Positions 24,303 to 31,185 are shown, counted from the first letter of the stretch. The stretch: DNA of 64,000 bases from Streptomyces sp. Ag109_O5-10 (GCF_900105755.1 NZ_FNTQ01000001.1:3596001-3660000), one strand, 5' to 3'. Notes: generated by a model not told the origin, from the letters alone. Numbers and translations are program-made.

Positions 24303-25073
24303 TCAGCCCAGGCGCGGAAGCCCCAGCTGGCCGACGGGGGGCGCCGCGACCTGGCCGAGTCCGACCGGTGCGAGCCCGGGCACGCCCGGCGCTCCGAGCA
24401 CGGGGTTGATGAGCGGGTTCACCTGCGGGTTCACCTGGGGGTTCACCTGCGGGGTGACGCGCGTCGGGCCCTCCGGGGCGTAGCCCTGGGGAACGGCCAA
24501 CTGCGGGGCGACCTGCGGCATGACCTGGGGCATGACCTGCGGTACGACCTGCGGCGGGGCGGCCTGCGGCTGGGGCTGGACGTACTGCGGCGCCGGCGCG
24601 TACTGCTGCTGCGGGTAGGCGGGGGCGGCCTGCGGCTGGGCGTACTGCTGGGGCGGCGGGGCCTGCTGGTACTGCGGCGCCGGGGCGTACTGCTGCTGCG
24701 GGTACGCGGGGGCGGCGGTGGCCTGGGCCGAGCCCTGCGACGAGGCCGAGGCGGCGGCGTAACCGGTCTGCTGCTGCGGGTACTGCTGGGGCGGCGGCGC
24801 CTGCTGCTGGTACTGCGGCGGCGGCGCGGCCTGCTGCTGCGGGTAGGCGGGGACGGTGGCCTGGGCCGAGCCCTGGGTCTGGCCGGCTGCGTAGGGGGCC
24901 TGCGGCGGAGCGGGTGCCGGGGGCGGGGCCTGGGGATACGGCTGGTCCGGAGCCGGCGCCGGAACCGGACCGCCGTATCCGACGGGAGCGTCGGCATAGC
25001 TGACGCCGGCGCCGATGGCGGACAGTCCGCCGGCCGCCGCCAGAACGAGCGCGGCCTTGTGAAGCTTGCGCAT
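24303..25073 (-). CDS. Secreted Pro/Gln/Tyr-rich repetitive protein
   Basis: 256 aa. The signal peptide MRKLHKAALVLAAAGGLSAI resembles that of the neighbouring small proteins. The body is low-complexity: blocks of AYPQQQYAPAPQYQQAPPP repeat with a 29-residue (87-bp) period, giving many Gln, Pro and Tyr. The C-terminus has NPQVNPQVNPQVNPLINP and then a Gly/Leu/Pro tail. The NPQ motif recurs in the protein at 25540. No enzyme domain. It looks structural, and the tyrosines could be cross-linked. GAGGG precedes ATG 25073. Confidence 0.8.
   Translation of the reverse strand: MRKLHKAALVLAAAGGLSAIGAGVSYADAPVGYGGPVPAPAPDQPYPQAPPPAPAPPQAPYAAGQTQGSAQATVPAYPQQQAAPPPQYQQQAPPPQQYPQQQTGYAAASASSQGSAQATAAPAYPQQQYAPAPQYQQAPPPQQYAQPQAAPAYPQQQYAPAPQYVQPQPQAAPPQVVPQVMPQVMPQVAPQLAVPQGYAPEGPTRVTPQVNPQVNPQVNPLINPVLGAPGVPGLAPVGLGQVAAPPVGQLGLPRLG
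24599..24772. repeat. Two 87-bp tandem units inside the Pro/Gln/Tyr-rich gene
   Basis: cgtactgctgctgcgggta occurs at 24599 and again at 24686, with similar sequence between. The 87-bp period equals 29 codons, so copies stay in frame; a degenerate third copy follows. Confidence 0.65.
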
Positions 25074-25539
25074 GAAACCCTCGGCCCTTCGATACCTGGA
25101 GATGAGAAAGTTCATTGCGTTCGGTGCGGTCGCGCGTGCGGACGGTGCGGTAATGACACTGCACTTTCAGCAGCGGTGCTCCCGAACAGCACGCGAACTT
25201 CGCATCGGAGCCGGCGGTGATTCGCCTCGTTCTCTTCAGGTCCTCGACCGCTGCCCTCTCCCCACCGGAACGAGGAATGGCGGGCCGTGGTCACGGCAAT
25301 TCGGGATCGTGTCACCCAATTGCCGTCACCGGTACGGGCGTTGCCGCTCATATGCCTTTCGGCAAACGGGTGACGCGGCACCGCGCCCGTATCCGGGTCC
25401 GCATGCCTCTCGTTGCCCACGGGGTGAGGGCGAAGGGGCATCTCAGCCGCCCGGTGCGGCGACAAAGCGATAACCGCGCTGCCTCATCAGTCATTTCATC
25501 AGGTTCCGTGCACAGATCACATGAAGAGCCGAGGATTCC
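25074..25539. other. 466-bp divergent intergenic region in the small-protein island
   Basis: It separates the repetitive protein (−) from the small secreted protein at 25540 (+) and must hold both promoters. GC is lower than in neighbouring genes and no frame shows G/C-biased third positions over a useful length. I see no recognisable riboswitch, tRNA or operator. A small RNA cannot be excluded. Confidence 0.5.
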
Positions 25540-26013
25540 ATGCGCAAGTTTCGGCAAGTCGCGCTCATCGTCGCAGCAGCCGGCGGTCTGACCGCTGTCG
25601 GCGCCGGCCCCAGCTCCGCCGCCCCCGTCTCCTACGGGACGGGTCCGACTCCCCTGTCGCAGCCGGACGCCCAGGCCGCCGCGGCCACCTCCGCCCAGGC
25701 GACCGCGCAGACGTACGGCACGCCGGCCCCGCAACAGGCCCCGCAGCGCGGCACCGAGGTCGCCCCGCAGCTCAACCCCCAGCTGAACCCGCAGATCAGC
25801 CCCCAGATCTCGCCGCAGGCCCCGCAACAGGTGCAGGGCGGACCGGTGGAGCAGAACAACCTGTTCCGTCCGTACCAGGAGTGCAGCCCGCAGTCCCTGC
25901 TCGACGCGAACGTCCCGGTCGCCCTGCTCGCCGCCTCCCAGACGCGGGGCGTCGACTGCACCCAGGCCAACAGCCAGTCGAACGCCCTCGCCAACGCCCA
26001 GTACCAGGGCTGA
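25540..26013 (+). CDS. Small secreted protein with NPQ repeats and RPYQECSPQ motif
   Basis: 157 aa. The signal peptide MRKFRQVALIVAAAGGLTAV is near-identical in style to that of the 28371 and 24303 genes. The mature part starts with a Gln/Ala/Pro-rich region (QLNPQLNPQISPQISPQ), then a compact C-terminal module: NLFRPYQECSPQSLLDANVP, VALLAASQTRGVDCTQ. The module recurs in the 81-aa protein at 28371, with two conserved cysteines. It thus combines the repeat style of the 24303 protein with the RPYQEC module. Function unknown. CCGAGG lies before the ATG. Confidence 0.82.
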   Translation: MRKFRQVALIVAAAGGLTAVGAGPSSAAPVSYGTGPTPLSQPDAQAAAATSAQATAQTYGTPAPQQAPQRGTEVAPQLNPQLNPQISPQISPQAPQQVQGGPVEQNNLFRPYQECSPQSLLDANVPVALLAASQTRGVDCTQANSQSNALANAQYQG

Positions 26014-26117
26014 CGGCCGTTCGACTCTTCGGGTGTTTCTGTCGCGTATCGCGGAGAACAGCGCGTCGTTGCCAGATTTGCCGTATTAGGTACTAATCTC
26101 CCGTAATTGTAAAAAGT

Positions 26118-26147
26118 CGATCTTCCGCAGATCGCAACCCCCCACTC
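26118..26147 (+). promoter_or_regulatory. Conserved upstream element of the small secreted protein at 26160
   Basis: tcgatcttccgcagatcgca, with C-rich sequence after it, matches the element at 26597-26625 upstream of the paralogue. The shared core cgcagatcgca plus cgat/atcg half-sites, in an AT-rich context, suggests a common operator or 5'-leader structure. Confidence 0.45.
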
Positions 26148-26159
26148 CACGGAGATGAC

Positions 26160-26444
26160 ATGCGCAAGCTTCGCAACGCCGCCGTCCTGGTCGCCGCCCT
26201 CAGCAGCATCGGCCTGGTCAGCGGCACGGCTTACGCCGGCGGCGGCGAGGGCCACGGGCACGGCGACAAGTTCAACATCACCCAGAGCTCGCACTGCAAG
26301 TCGCACGACCTGAACCTCGACGTCCTCGGCGAGGTCGGTCTGCTCAACGGCCTGCTGGGCAGCGCCCTGAACGGTGAGGGCAACCCGGGCGCCCAGGCCA
26401 CCAACCTCGGTTCGACGATGGGCTGCAACAACAGCGCCTTCTGA
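26160..26444 (+). CDS. Small secreted protein, SHDLNLDVLG family, copy 2
   Basis: 94 aa with signal peptide MRKLRNAAVLVAALSSIGLV, cleavage near AYA. The mature part is Gly/His-rich (GGGEGHGHGDKFNITQSS), then CKSHDLNLDVLGEVGLLNG, ALNGEGNPGAQ and GSTMGCNNSAF. Two cysteines, one on each side of the amphipathic DLNLDVLGEVGLLNGLLG stretch, could form a disulfide. About two-thirds identical by eye to the gene at 26645. The start has GGAG six bases upstream and a perfect hairpin follows the stop. Confidence 0.87.
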   Translation: MRKLRNAAVLVAALSSIGLVSGTAYAGGGEGHGHGDKFNITQSSHCKSHDLNLDVLGEVGLLNGLLGSALNGEGNPGAQATNLGSTMGCNNSAF

Positions 26445-26464
26445 GGCCCGCAACAGCAGCAGTG

Positions 26465-26495
26465 AATGGTCCCGGCGCCCGGCGCCGGGACCATT
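26465..26495. terminator. Perfect 15-bp hairpin after the 26160 gene
   Basis: aatggtcccggcgcc, one base, then its exact reverse complement. 20 bp beyond the stop; no U-tract, as usual for Streptomyces terminators. Confidence 0.85.
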
Positions 26496-26596
26496 CGTGT
26501 GTGTCGACGGGTCGGCAAAGCAGCGAAATACAGGGGCATTCGGCGCGTCGCGCGTTTGTCTCGGGTATTTCGTATCAGCCTTTATGACACAGATCG

Positions 26597-26625
26597 CGAT
26601 TTCTCGCAGATCGCATCCACCACAC
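26597..26625 (+). promoter_or_regulatory. Conserved upstream element of the small secreted protein at 26645
   Basis: gcgatttctcgcagatcgca, then tccaccac, lies about 20-48 bases before the start. It is the partner of the element at 26118, with half-sites gcgat and atcgc. Confidence 0.45.
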
Positions 26626-26644
26626 CTCGTTCATCGGAGATGAC

Positions 26645-26935
26645 ATGCACAAGCTCCGCACCGCCGCCGTTCTCGTCACCGCATTCGGGAGCTTCGGGCT
26701 CCTCGGCGCCGGCGCCGCTCACGCCGACCAGGGCTGGGGCAAGAAGGGCGACGAATTCAACATCCAGCAGAGCAGCAGCTGTAAGTCGCACGACCTGAAC
26801 CTCGACATCCTCGGCGAGGTCGGCATTCTCAACGGCCTGGGCGGCAACCTGCTGAACGGCGAGGGCAACTCGGGTGCGCAGCAGTCGTCCCTGGGTTCGA
26901 GCATGGGCTGCAGCAACAGCGCGTTCGGCAAGTAG
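26645..26935 (+). CDS. Small secreted protein, SHDLNLDVLG family, copy 3
   Basis: 96 aa, signal peptide MHKLRTAAVLVTAFGSFGLL to about AHA. Mature part: KKGDEFNIQQSSSCKSHDLN, LDILGEVGILNGLGGNLLNG, EGNSGAQQSSLGSSMGCSNS. It keeps both cysteines and the NGEG turn of its paralogues. It has the same TCGGAGATGACATG translation start context as copy 2, so the pair is a recent tandem duplication including the leader. Function unknown. Confidence 0.87.
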   Translation: MHKLRTAAVLVTAFGSFGLLGAGAAHADQGWGKKGDEFNIQQSSSCKSHDLNLDILGEVGILNGLGGNLLNGEGNSGAQQSSLGSSMGCSNSAFGK

Positions 26936-26945
26936 GACGCAGAAA

Positions 26946-26990
26946 ACAGTCCCCGGTTTCCCGGCCATCGGCCGGGAAACCGGGGACTGT
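26946..26990. terminator. Perfect 21-bp hairpin, bidirectional terminator
   Basis: acagtccccggtttcccggcc, loop atc, then the exact reverse complement. Located between the convergent genes at 26645 and 27005, with A-rich sequence before and T-rich after. Confidence 0.92.
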
Positions 26991-27004
26991 CGTTTCCGGG
27001 GCCC

Positions 27005-27349
27005 TCAGAACTCGACGTGCGGCCGCTTGAAGCCCTTGGGCAACTCGGCCTTGTTGGAGCAGTCCACGACCTCCCCGACGCCGTGGAAGCCCTCACCCGT
27101 CAGCCGGTCGTCCGGGAACACCACGCGTGGACGGTCCGAGGTCGAGCAGTCCTGCGCCTGCTTGACGACATGCGTGCCGTTCTTGTCGATACGCGTCTCG
27201 CTCTTGTGAACGCAGACGGTGCCGCCCTGGGCGGTGGTCCTGCAGTCGCCCGGGGACGGGTCCGCGTACGCGTGCCCGGCGCCGACACAGAGCGCGGCGA
27301 GACTTCCGACGAGCCCCGAGACGGTGGCGATCTTCCGTGCAGTGAACAT
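27005..27349 (-). CDS. Small secreted cysteine-containing protein (type C, copy 1)
   Basis: 114 aa. Signal peptide MFTARKIATVSGLVGSLAAL, cleavage near YADPSPGD. The mature part has four cysteines: GDCRTTAQGGTVCVHKSE, AQDCSTSDR and VVDCSNKAEL, so two disulfides are likely. It is related in its signal peptide and the GxCxxxxxGxxxC start to the protein at 27942. No known domain. A strong hairpin lies only 30 nt before its start codon. Confidence 0.78.
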   Translation of the reverse strand: MFTARKIATVSGLVGSLAALCVGAGHAYADPSPGDCRTTAQGGTVCVHKSETRIDKNGTHVVKQAQDCSTSDRPRVVFPDDRLTGEGFHGVGEVVDCSNKAELPKGFKRPHVEF

Positions 27350-27378
27350 GAGTTGTCTTTCTCTGCGAAGGGCGACGC

Positions 27379-27431
27379 AAAGCAGCCCGGACGCATACCT
27401 CGACGGAGTCGGGGTGCGTCCGGGCTGCTTT
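27379..27431. terminator. 17-bp stem hairpin between two − strand small-protein genes
   Basis: aaagcagcccggacgca pairs with tgcgtccgggctgcttt around a roughly 19-nt apical part. It lies 83 bp beyond the stop of the 27514 gene (likely its terminator) but also within 30 nt upstream of the start at 27349, leaving little room for a separate promoter there. Confidence 0.75.
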
Positions 27432-27513
27432 CGCCATGGTTGTCACTCAGTACACCGGCAAGCGGACCGGAGCGGTGCCGGCGCGGGATACCGAGTTCGT
27501 GCGGGATGCGTTT

Positions 27514-27810
27514 TTACTCGCCACCCTGGTTCTGGTCGTAACCGCCCTGCTCGGGGCCGGAGTTCCCCTGCTCCTGCGGCTGCGCCTCGGGCTGCGCCTC
27601 GGGCTGAGCCTCGGGCTGACCCTGCGGCTGGGCCTGCGGAGTGGCGTAGTAACCACCACCGACGGCCAGGGCGTTGGCCGTCGAGTTGGCTACGGCGGTG
27701 ATCTGCGGAGGCGCGTCCTCGCCACCGGCGGCGGAGCTGACCCCGGCACCGAGGAAGGAGAGCCCCGCAACCGTCGCCGCTACGAGTGCGACGCGCTGAA
27801 ACTTACGCAT
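27514..27810 (-). CDS. Small secreted Gln/Pro/Glu-repeat protein
   Basis: 98 aa. Signal peptide MRKFQRVALVAATVAGLSFL, cleavage near SSAAGGED. The mature part carries AVANSTANALAVGGGYYATP, then about five QPEAQ/QPQGQ repeats and a Gly/Gln-rich end (GYDQNQGGE). Resembles the 25540 and 24303 proteins in signal peptide and Gln/Pro content but has no cysteines. AAAGGG precedes the ATG. Function unknown, probably part of the same extracellular set. Confidence 0.75.
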   Translation of the reverse strand: MRKFQRVALVAATVAGLSFLGAGVSSAAGGEDAPPQITAVANSTANALAVGGGYYATPQAQPQGQPEAQPEAQPEAQPQEQGNSGPEQGGYDQNQGGE

Positions 27811-27941
27811 GATTGACCCTTTCTGGTCCAGGCGGTAGCGCCCGGCTCGACTACTTAATGTGAGCATATACACACACTCCGTAGCTAACCGAGGATCCAC
27901 ACCCGCCGAGTTGCGCTTCAGCCCCGTCTGTCGTACAAGCG

Positions 27942-28334
27942 CTACCGGCCGCCGACCGGAAGGATCCGGCCCATGACACCGAACGGGTCGGCCGGCGACT
28001 CCGGCTCGTCGCCCTTCTCCACGGGTGCCACCCCGACGGTCCCGGGGGAACAGGTCACCTCGGGCCCGAGCCGCTCCGTGCCCTGCCCCAGGACCGCGGG
28101 CAACTGCACGGGCTGCACCGGCTTGCAGGTCTCCTGGTGCGGAATGGACCCGCCCTCGGGAACCTCGCCCTTGATCCGCTGGGTACAGGTGAGGTTGCCC
28201 ATGAGGTCGTCGGTGCACTTGCCCGGACCCGCCGCGGCGTACGCCGGAGCGAGACCGGCGCAGGCCACGGCGAGGCCGCCGAGGAGCCCCGAGACAGCCG
28301 CGATCTTCTTCCCGCTGATCTTCCCGCTGAACAT
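27942..28334 (-). CDS. Small secreted cysteine-containing protein (type C, copy 2)
   Basis: 130 aa. Signal peptide from MFSGKISGKKIAAVSGLLGG to about YAAAGPG. The mature part has GKCTDDLMGNLTCTQRIKGE, HQETCKPVQPVQLP and EVTCSPGTVGVAP, giving four cysteines as in the 27005 protein, with similar spacing at the N-terminus. Start ATG 28334 has GGAAG upstream. It lies 37 bp after the 28371 gene on the same strand, so the two may be co-transcribed. Confidence 0.78.
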   Translation of the reverse strand: MFSGKISGKKIAAVSGLLGGLAVACAGLAPAYAAAGPGKCTDDLMGNLTCTQRIKGEVPEGGSIPHQETCKPVQPVQLPAVLGQGTERLGPEVTCSPGTVGVAPVEKGDEPESPADPFGVMGRILPVGGR

Positions 28335-28370
28335 GTGATGCGCTTCCTGTCGTGAGGACACCCGCCGAAC

Positions 28371-28616
28371 TCAGCCGCCGAAGGCCTGGTTGTACTGGCC
28401 GCAGGTGGTGTCGAGGGTGTCGGCGAGGCCGAGCACACCGATCGGGACGTCGTTCTCGGACACCGTCTGCGGGCTGCACTCCTGGTAGGGGCGGTAGTGG
28501 TTGGACACCTGCGGCCCACTGTCGTAGGACTCGGCCACGGCGGGGGCGGCGGCGACGGCGGACAGACCGCCGGCCGCCGCCACTGCTGCGATCACGACCT
28601 GCTGAAGCTTGCGCAT
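28371..28616 (-). CDS. Small secreted protein with RPYQECSPQ module
   Basis: 81 aa. Signal peptide MRKLQQVVIAAVAAAGGLSA, then a minimal mature module: VSNHYRPYQECSPQTVSEND, VPIGVLGLADTLDTTCGQYN. It matches the C-terminal module of the 25540 protein, including both cysteines, but lacks the Gln-rich region. Its translation start region (ccgagggttcc before ATG) is also shared with the 24303 and 25540 genes. Function unknown. Confidence 0.8.
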   Translation of the reverse strand: MRKLQQVVIAAVAAAGGLSAVAAAPAVAESYDSGPQVSNHYRPYQECSPQTVSENDVPIGVLGLADTLDTTCGQYNQAFGG

Positions 28617-28780
28617 GGAACCCTCGGTCCTTTGCTCGTACAGCTGCTCATACAGCGATGTGGTTGCCTAGCGTGATGGCAAGAACACTAGCAGTAGCGG
28701 GACAAGAGGTTCCACAACGGACATCCATCCCCAGAGTGACATAGCAACACATAATCACCTTATGGACGGGGGGAGTTGGG

Positions 28781-30193
28781 TCAGGAGAGCGCCAGCTCCG
28801 CGGGCCGCGGGCGATCGGTCGCGGGCACGGAGAGGATCAGGTCCCGCAGCCGCTCGACGTACCGCCGCACGTTCTTGTAGGCGATGTCGGTGTCCGGGTA
28901 GCGGCAGGCGAACCACAGTCCCTCGTGCAGCCGGTTGACCCAGGCGCACACCTGGTCCCCGTACGAGACCCGGAGCAGCCCGTACGCCTTCTGCTCGGCC
29001 CAGTCGGCCGCGCCGGGGATGAGCCGGGCGTCCACGTACGAGATGATCGAGTACATGTCGGGCGAGGTCGGCCTGAAGTCCGCGCCGAGCAGCCGCAGTA
29101 CGCGGGCGAGCGGGATGCGGGCCAGGGACCGGTTGGCCCGCAGTTCGGCGCGGACCGTGTCGAGCGCGCTCTCCAGGTCCCGGGCCGCGGGCACCTCGAT
29201 GGGTGCGCCGCCGACGTACCAGCCCACCGAGTCCGACCACGCGGACTTCAGCCGGGTGTGGAAGGGCACGACGGTGCGGTACACCGGCTGGCCGCCGAGT
29301 TCGTGGACGATCAGGCTGGTGGCGGCCAGGATGCCCACCAGACTGCCGCCGTAGGGACGGCAGTACGCCTCGAACGCGGCGGCGGCGTCCGCGTCGACGA
29401 GCGGCTCGCACACCAGCTTCTGGGCGGGCAGCACCCCGCCGGGCTCGACACCGAGGTCGACGGGGAACTCCGGGAGCCGGCCGCCGCACCGGGCGATGAA
29501 CTCCCGCCAGCGCGCGACGATCGCGTGGGCGTCGTCGATGCCGTCCGCGTTCGCCCGCTCCTGCTCGCAGAAGTCGACGTAACTCCCCACGGACGGGCCG
29601 GTCACGGGGCTTCCCGCGACGGCGGCCGCGTACAGCCCGTTGATCTCCTCCGGGAGCCGGTGGATCGAGTAGGCGTCGACGTTGGTGTGGTCGAAGGCCA
29701 TGTACACGCTGGTGGAGTCCTCGCGTACGACGGCGGTGTAGATGAGGTTCGGCCAGCCGAGCGCGTCCGCCGCGGCGTCGAACCGATCCTGCAGGTACCG
29801 GGTGAGCGCCCCCGCGTCGGTGAACTCGCCGACCACCTCGCGGTGCAGGGACACGTCGGTCTCGGCGAGCGTGAACCGCTGCATGTCGTCACCGGCCCAC
29901 CGGAAGCCGCTGCGCAGCGTCTCGTGCCGCAGTGTCCAGCCGCGCAACGCCCCTTCCAGCGCGTCGAGATCGACTTCGCCCGGCAGGTCGAACGCCGCGC
30001 CGAGCCAGGTCGGTACGAACAGCCCGTCCTCGCGCACCGACCGGGCCGTTCTGATGTGCGACTCCTGGATGTACGCCGGCGGCCGCGGATCCGGCGGCAG
30101 CGCCGCCGCGGCCGCGATCGTCACCGGGCTGAACCTCCACTCGACGAGCCGTCCGGGCCGGATCTCACAGCGCTGGATGTCAGAAATTCGCAC
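28781..30193 (-). CDS. Stand-alone condensation-domain (NRPS C / PapA-like acyltransferase) protein
   Basis: 470 aa, one condensation-superfamily domain and nothing else. RHETLRSGF at residues 90-98 and the catalytic motif DHTNVDA (H169, D173, in place of HHxxxDG) are present; the second half has VPFHTRLKSAWSDSVGWYVG. Such enzymes join an acyl or peptidyl group to an amine or alcohol. No adenylation, carrier or thioesterase domains are nearby, so substrates must come from elsewhere. The product lacks a signal peptide. GTG start with GGAGAG. Its neighbours are small secreted proteins and a tyrosinase. Confidence 0.85.
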   Translation of the reverse strand: MRISDIQRCEIRPGRLVEWRFSPVTIAAAAALPPDPRPPAYIQESHIRTARSVREDGLFVPTWLGAAFDLPGEVDLDALEGALRGWTLRHETLRSGFRWAGDDMQRFTLAETDVSLHREVVGEFTDAGALTRYLQDRFDAAADALGWPNLIYTAVVREDSTSVYMAFDHTNVDAYSIHRLPEEINGLYAAAVAGSPVTGPSVGSYVDFCEQERANADGIDDAHAIVARWREFIARCGGRLPEFPVDLGVEPGGVLPAQKLVCEPLVDADAAAAFEAYCRPYGGSLVGILAATSLIVHELGGQPVYRTVVPFHTRLKSAWSDSVGWYVGGAPIEVPAARDLESALDTVRAELRANRSLARIPLARVLRLLGADFRPTSPDMYSIISYVDARLIPGAADWAEQKAYGLLRVSYGDQVCAWVNRLHEGLWFACRYPDTDIAYKNVRRYVERLRDLILSVPATDRPRPAELALS

Positions 30194-30318
30194 GGTGGCT
30201 CTCCTTCGCAGAAGACACCAGCTTCATCATCAACGGCAAGCCGTACGCGCGCGATGATCGCTGTGTCGTCGTGAGTTCAGCGGGACGTGTGACATCTCGA
30301 ACGGACAAGCGCACTACC

Positions 30319-31185
30319 TCACTCGTATCTGTAGATCCCACGCACGTCCTCCAGTTCGGCCGGAGTGACGTTCCAGGGCGGCAGTTGCTGGTGCCGGGCC
30401 ACGACCCGGCCGTGCTGGGGATCACCCGCGCCCGGGGGCCCGGCGGGAAGGTAGGTGTGGCCGGGATGCCGTTGCTGCCAGCGGGTCCACAGCAGGTCGA
30501 CGAAGGAGTGATGCAGCCAGAAGACCGGGTCGTTGACGGACGCGGCGCTGACCATCACCCCGCCGACCCAGTGGTGGACCCGGTTGTGGTTCTGCCAGGA
30601 GACGCTCCCCCGGCCGCTCCCCCAGCCCTCCAGTTTGTTGCGGAACCCGCGGGTGACGGCCGAGTTCCAGGGCCAGCTGTCGTAGACCGGGTCGGCCAGC
30701 GCGAACTCGACGTCGCGCGCGGTCGGCAGCTGGATCGGGGCACGGGCATGGCCGAGGTCCCGGGTGAGGTACGGCACGTCGGTCACGTTCTCGGTGATCT
30801 TCCAGTGGCCCGCCCGGTAGGCGAACGGGCCCGTCATCACCTGCCGGTCCGGGCGCCGCCCGTTGCCGCCGAGCAGATCGTCGGCCCACGGCAGGGAGCC
30901 CGGCGCCCGGTCCCGGGTCCAGTCCCAGTACGGCACCGTCACCGACGCGTCCACCCGGCGCAGCGCCCACTCCAGTTCGAGCAGCAGCTTGCGGTGCCAG
31001 GGCAGGAAGGAGGGCGCCATGTGGGCGGTGCGCAACCGGTGTTCCCGGTCGGCGGAGTTGTGCGTGATGTGGATCCGCACGAACTCGTCGTACTCACCCC
31101 GGCGTTTGACCTCCAGCAGCGCGTCCACGAACCGGCGTCGCTCGGCTCGGGTCAGCCTGTTGACGTTCTTGCGCGTGTAGACCAC
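30319..31185 (-). CDS. Tyrosinase (type-3 copper monophenol oxidase), no MelC1 partner
   Basis: 288 aa, same length and architecture as Streptomyces MelC2. Copper A ligands: H39 (FVRIH), H55 (RTAH) and H64 (LPWH). Copper B ligands: H200 and H204 (NHNRVHHW) and H226 (FWLHHSFVD). All six are intact. It oxidises tyrosine to DOPA and quinones. It has no signal peptide; MelC2 is normally exported with the Tat-targeted chaperone MelC1, which is absent here. GTG 31185 is preceded by GGGAGG at six bases. Confidence 0.92.
   Translation of the reverse strand: MVYTRKNVNRLTRAERRRFVDALLEVKRRGEYDEFVRIHITHNSADREHRLRTAHMAPSFLPWHRKLLLELEWALRRVDASVTVPYWDWTRDRAPGSLPWADDLLGGNGRRPDRQVMTGPFAYRAGHWKITENVTDVPYLTRDLGHARAPIQLPTARDVEFALADPVYDSWPWNSAVTRGFRNKLEGWGSGRGSVSWQNHNRVHHWVGGVMVSAASVNDPVFWLHHSFVDLLWTRWQQRHPGHTYLPAGPPGAGDPQHGRVVARHQQLPPWNVTPAELEDVRGIYRYE

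Noticed and set aside
25112..25465. 117-codon − strand frame in the island
   Set aside because: Poor third-position GC, no export signal unlike its neighbours, and it occupies the only space for two divergent promoters.
23950..26935. Identification of the SHDLNLDVLG proteins as rodlins or short chaplins
   Set aside because: They lack the VNVCGN/LLNPAFGN chaplin consensus and the repeated NQNQ-type sequence I recall for RdlA/RdlB.
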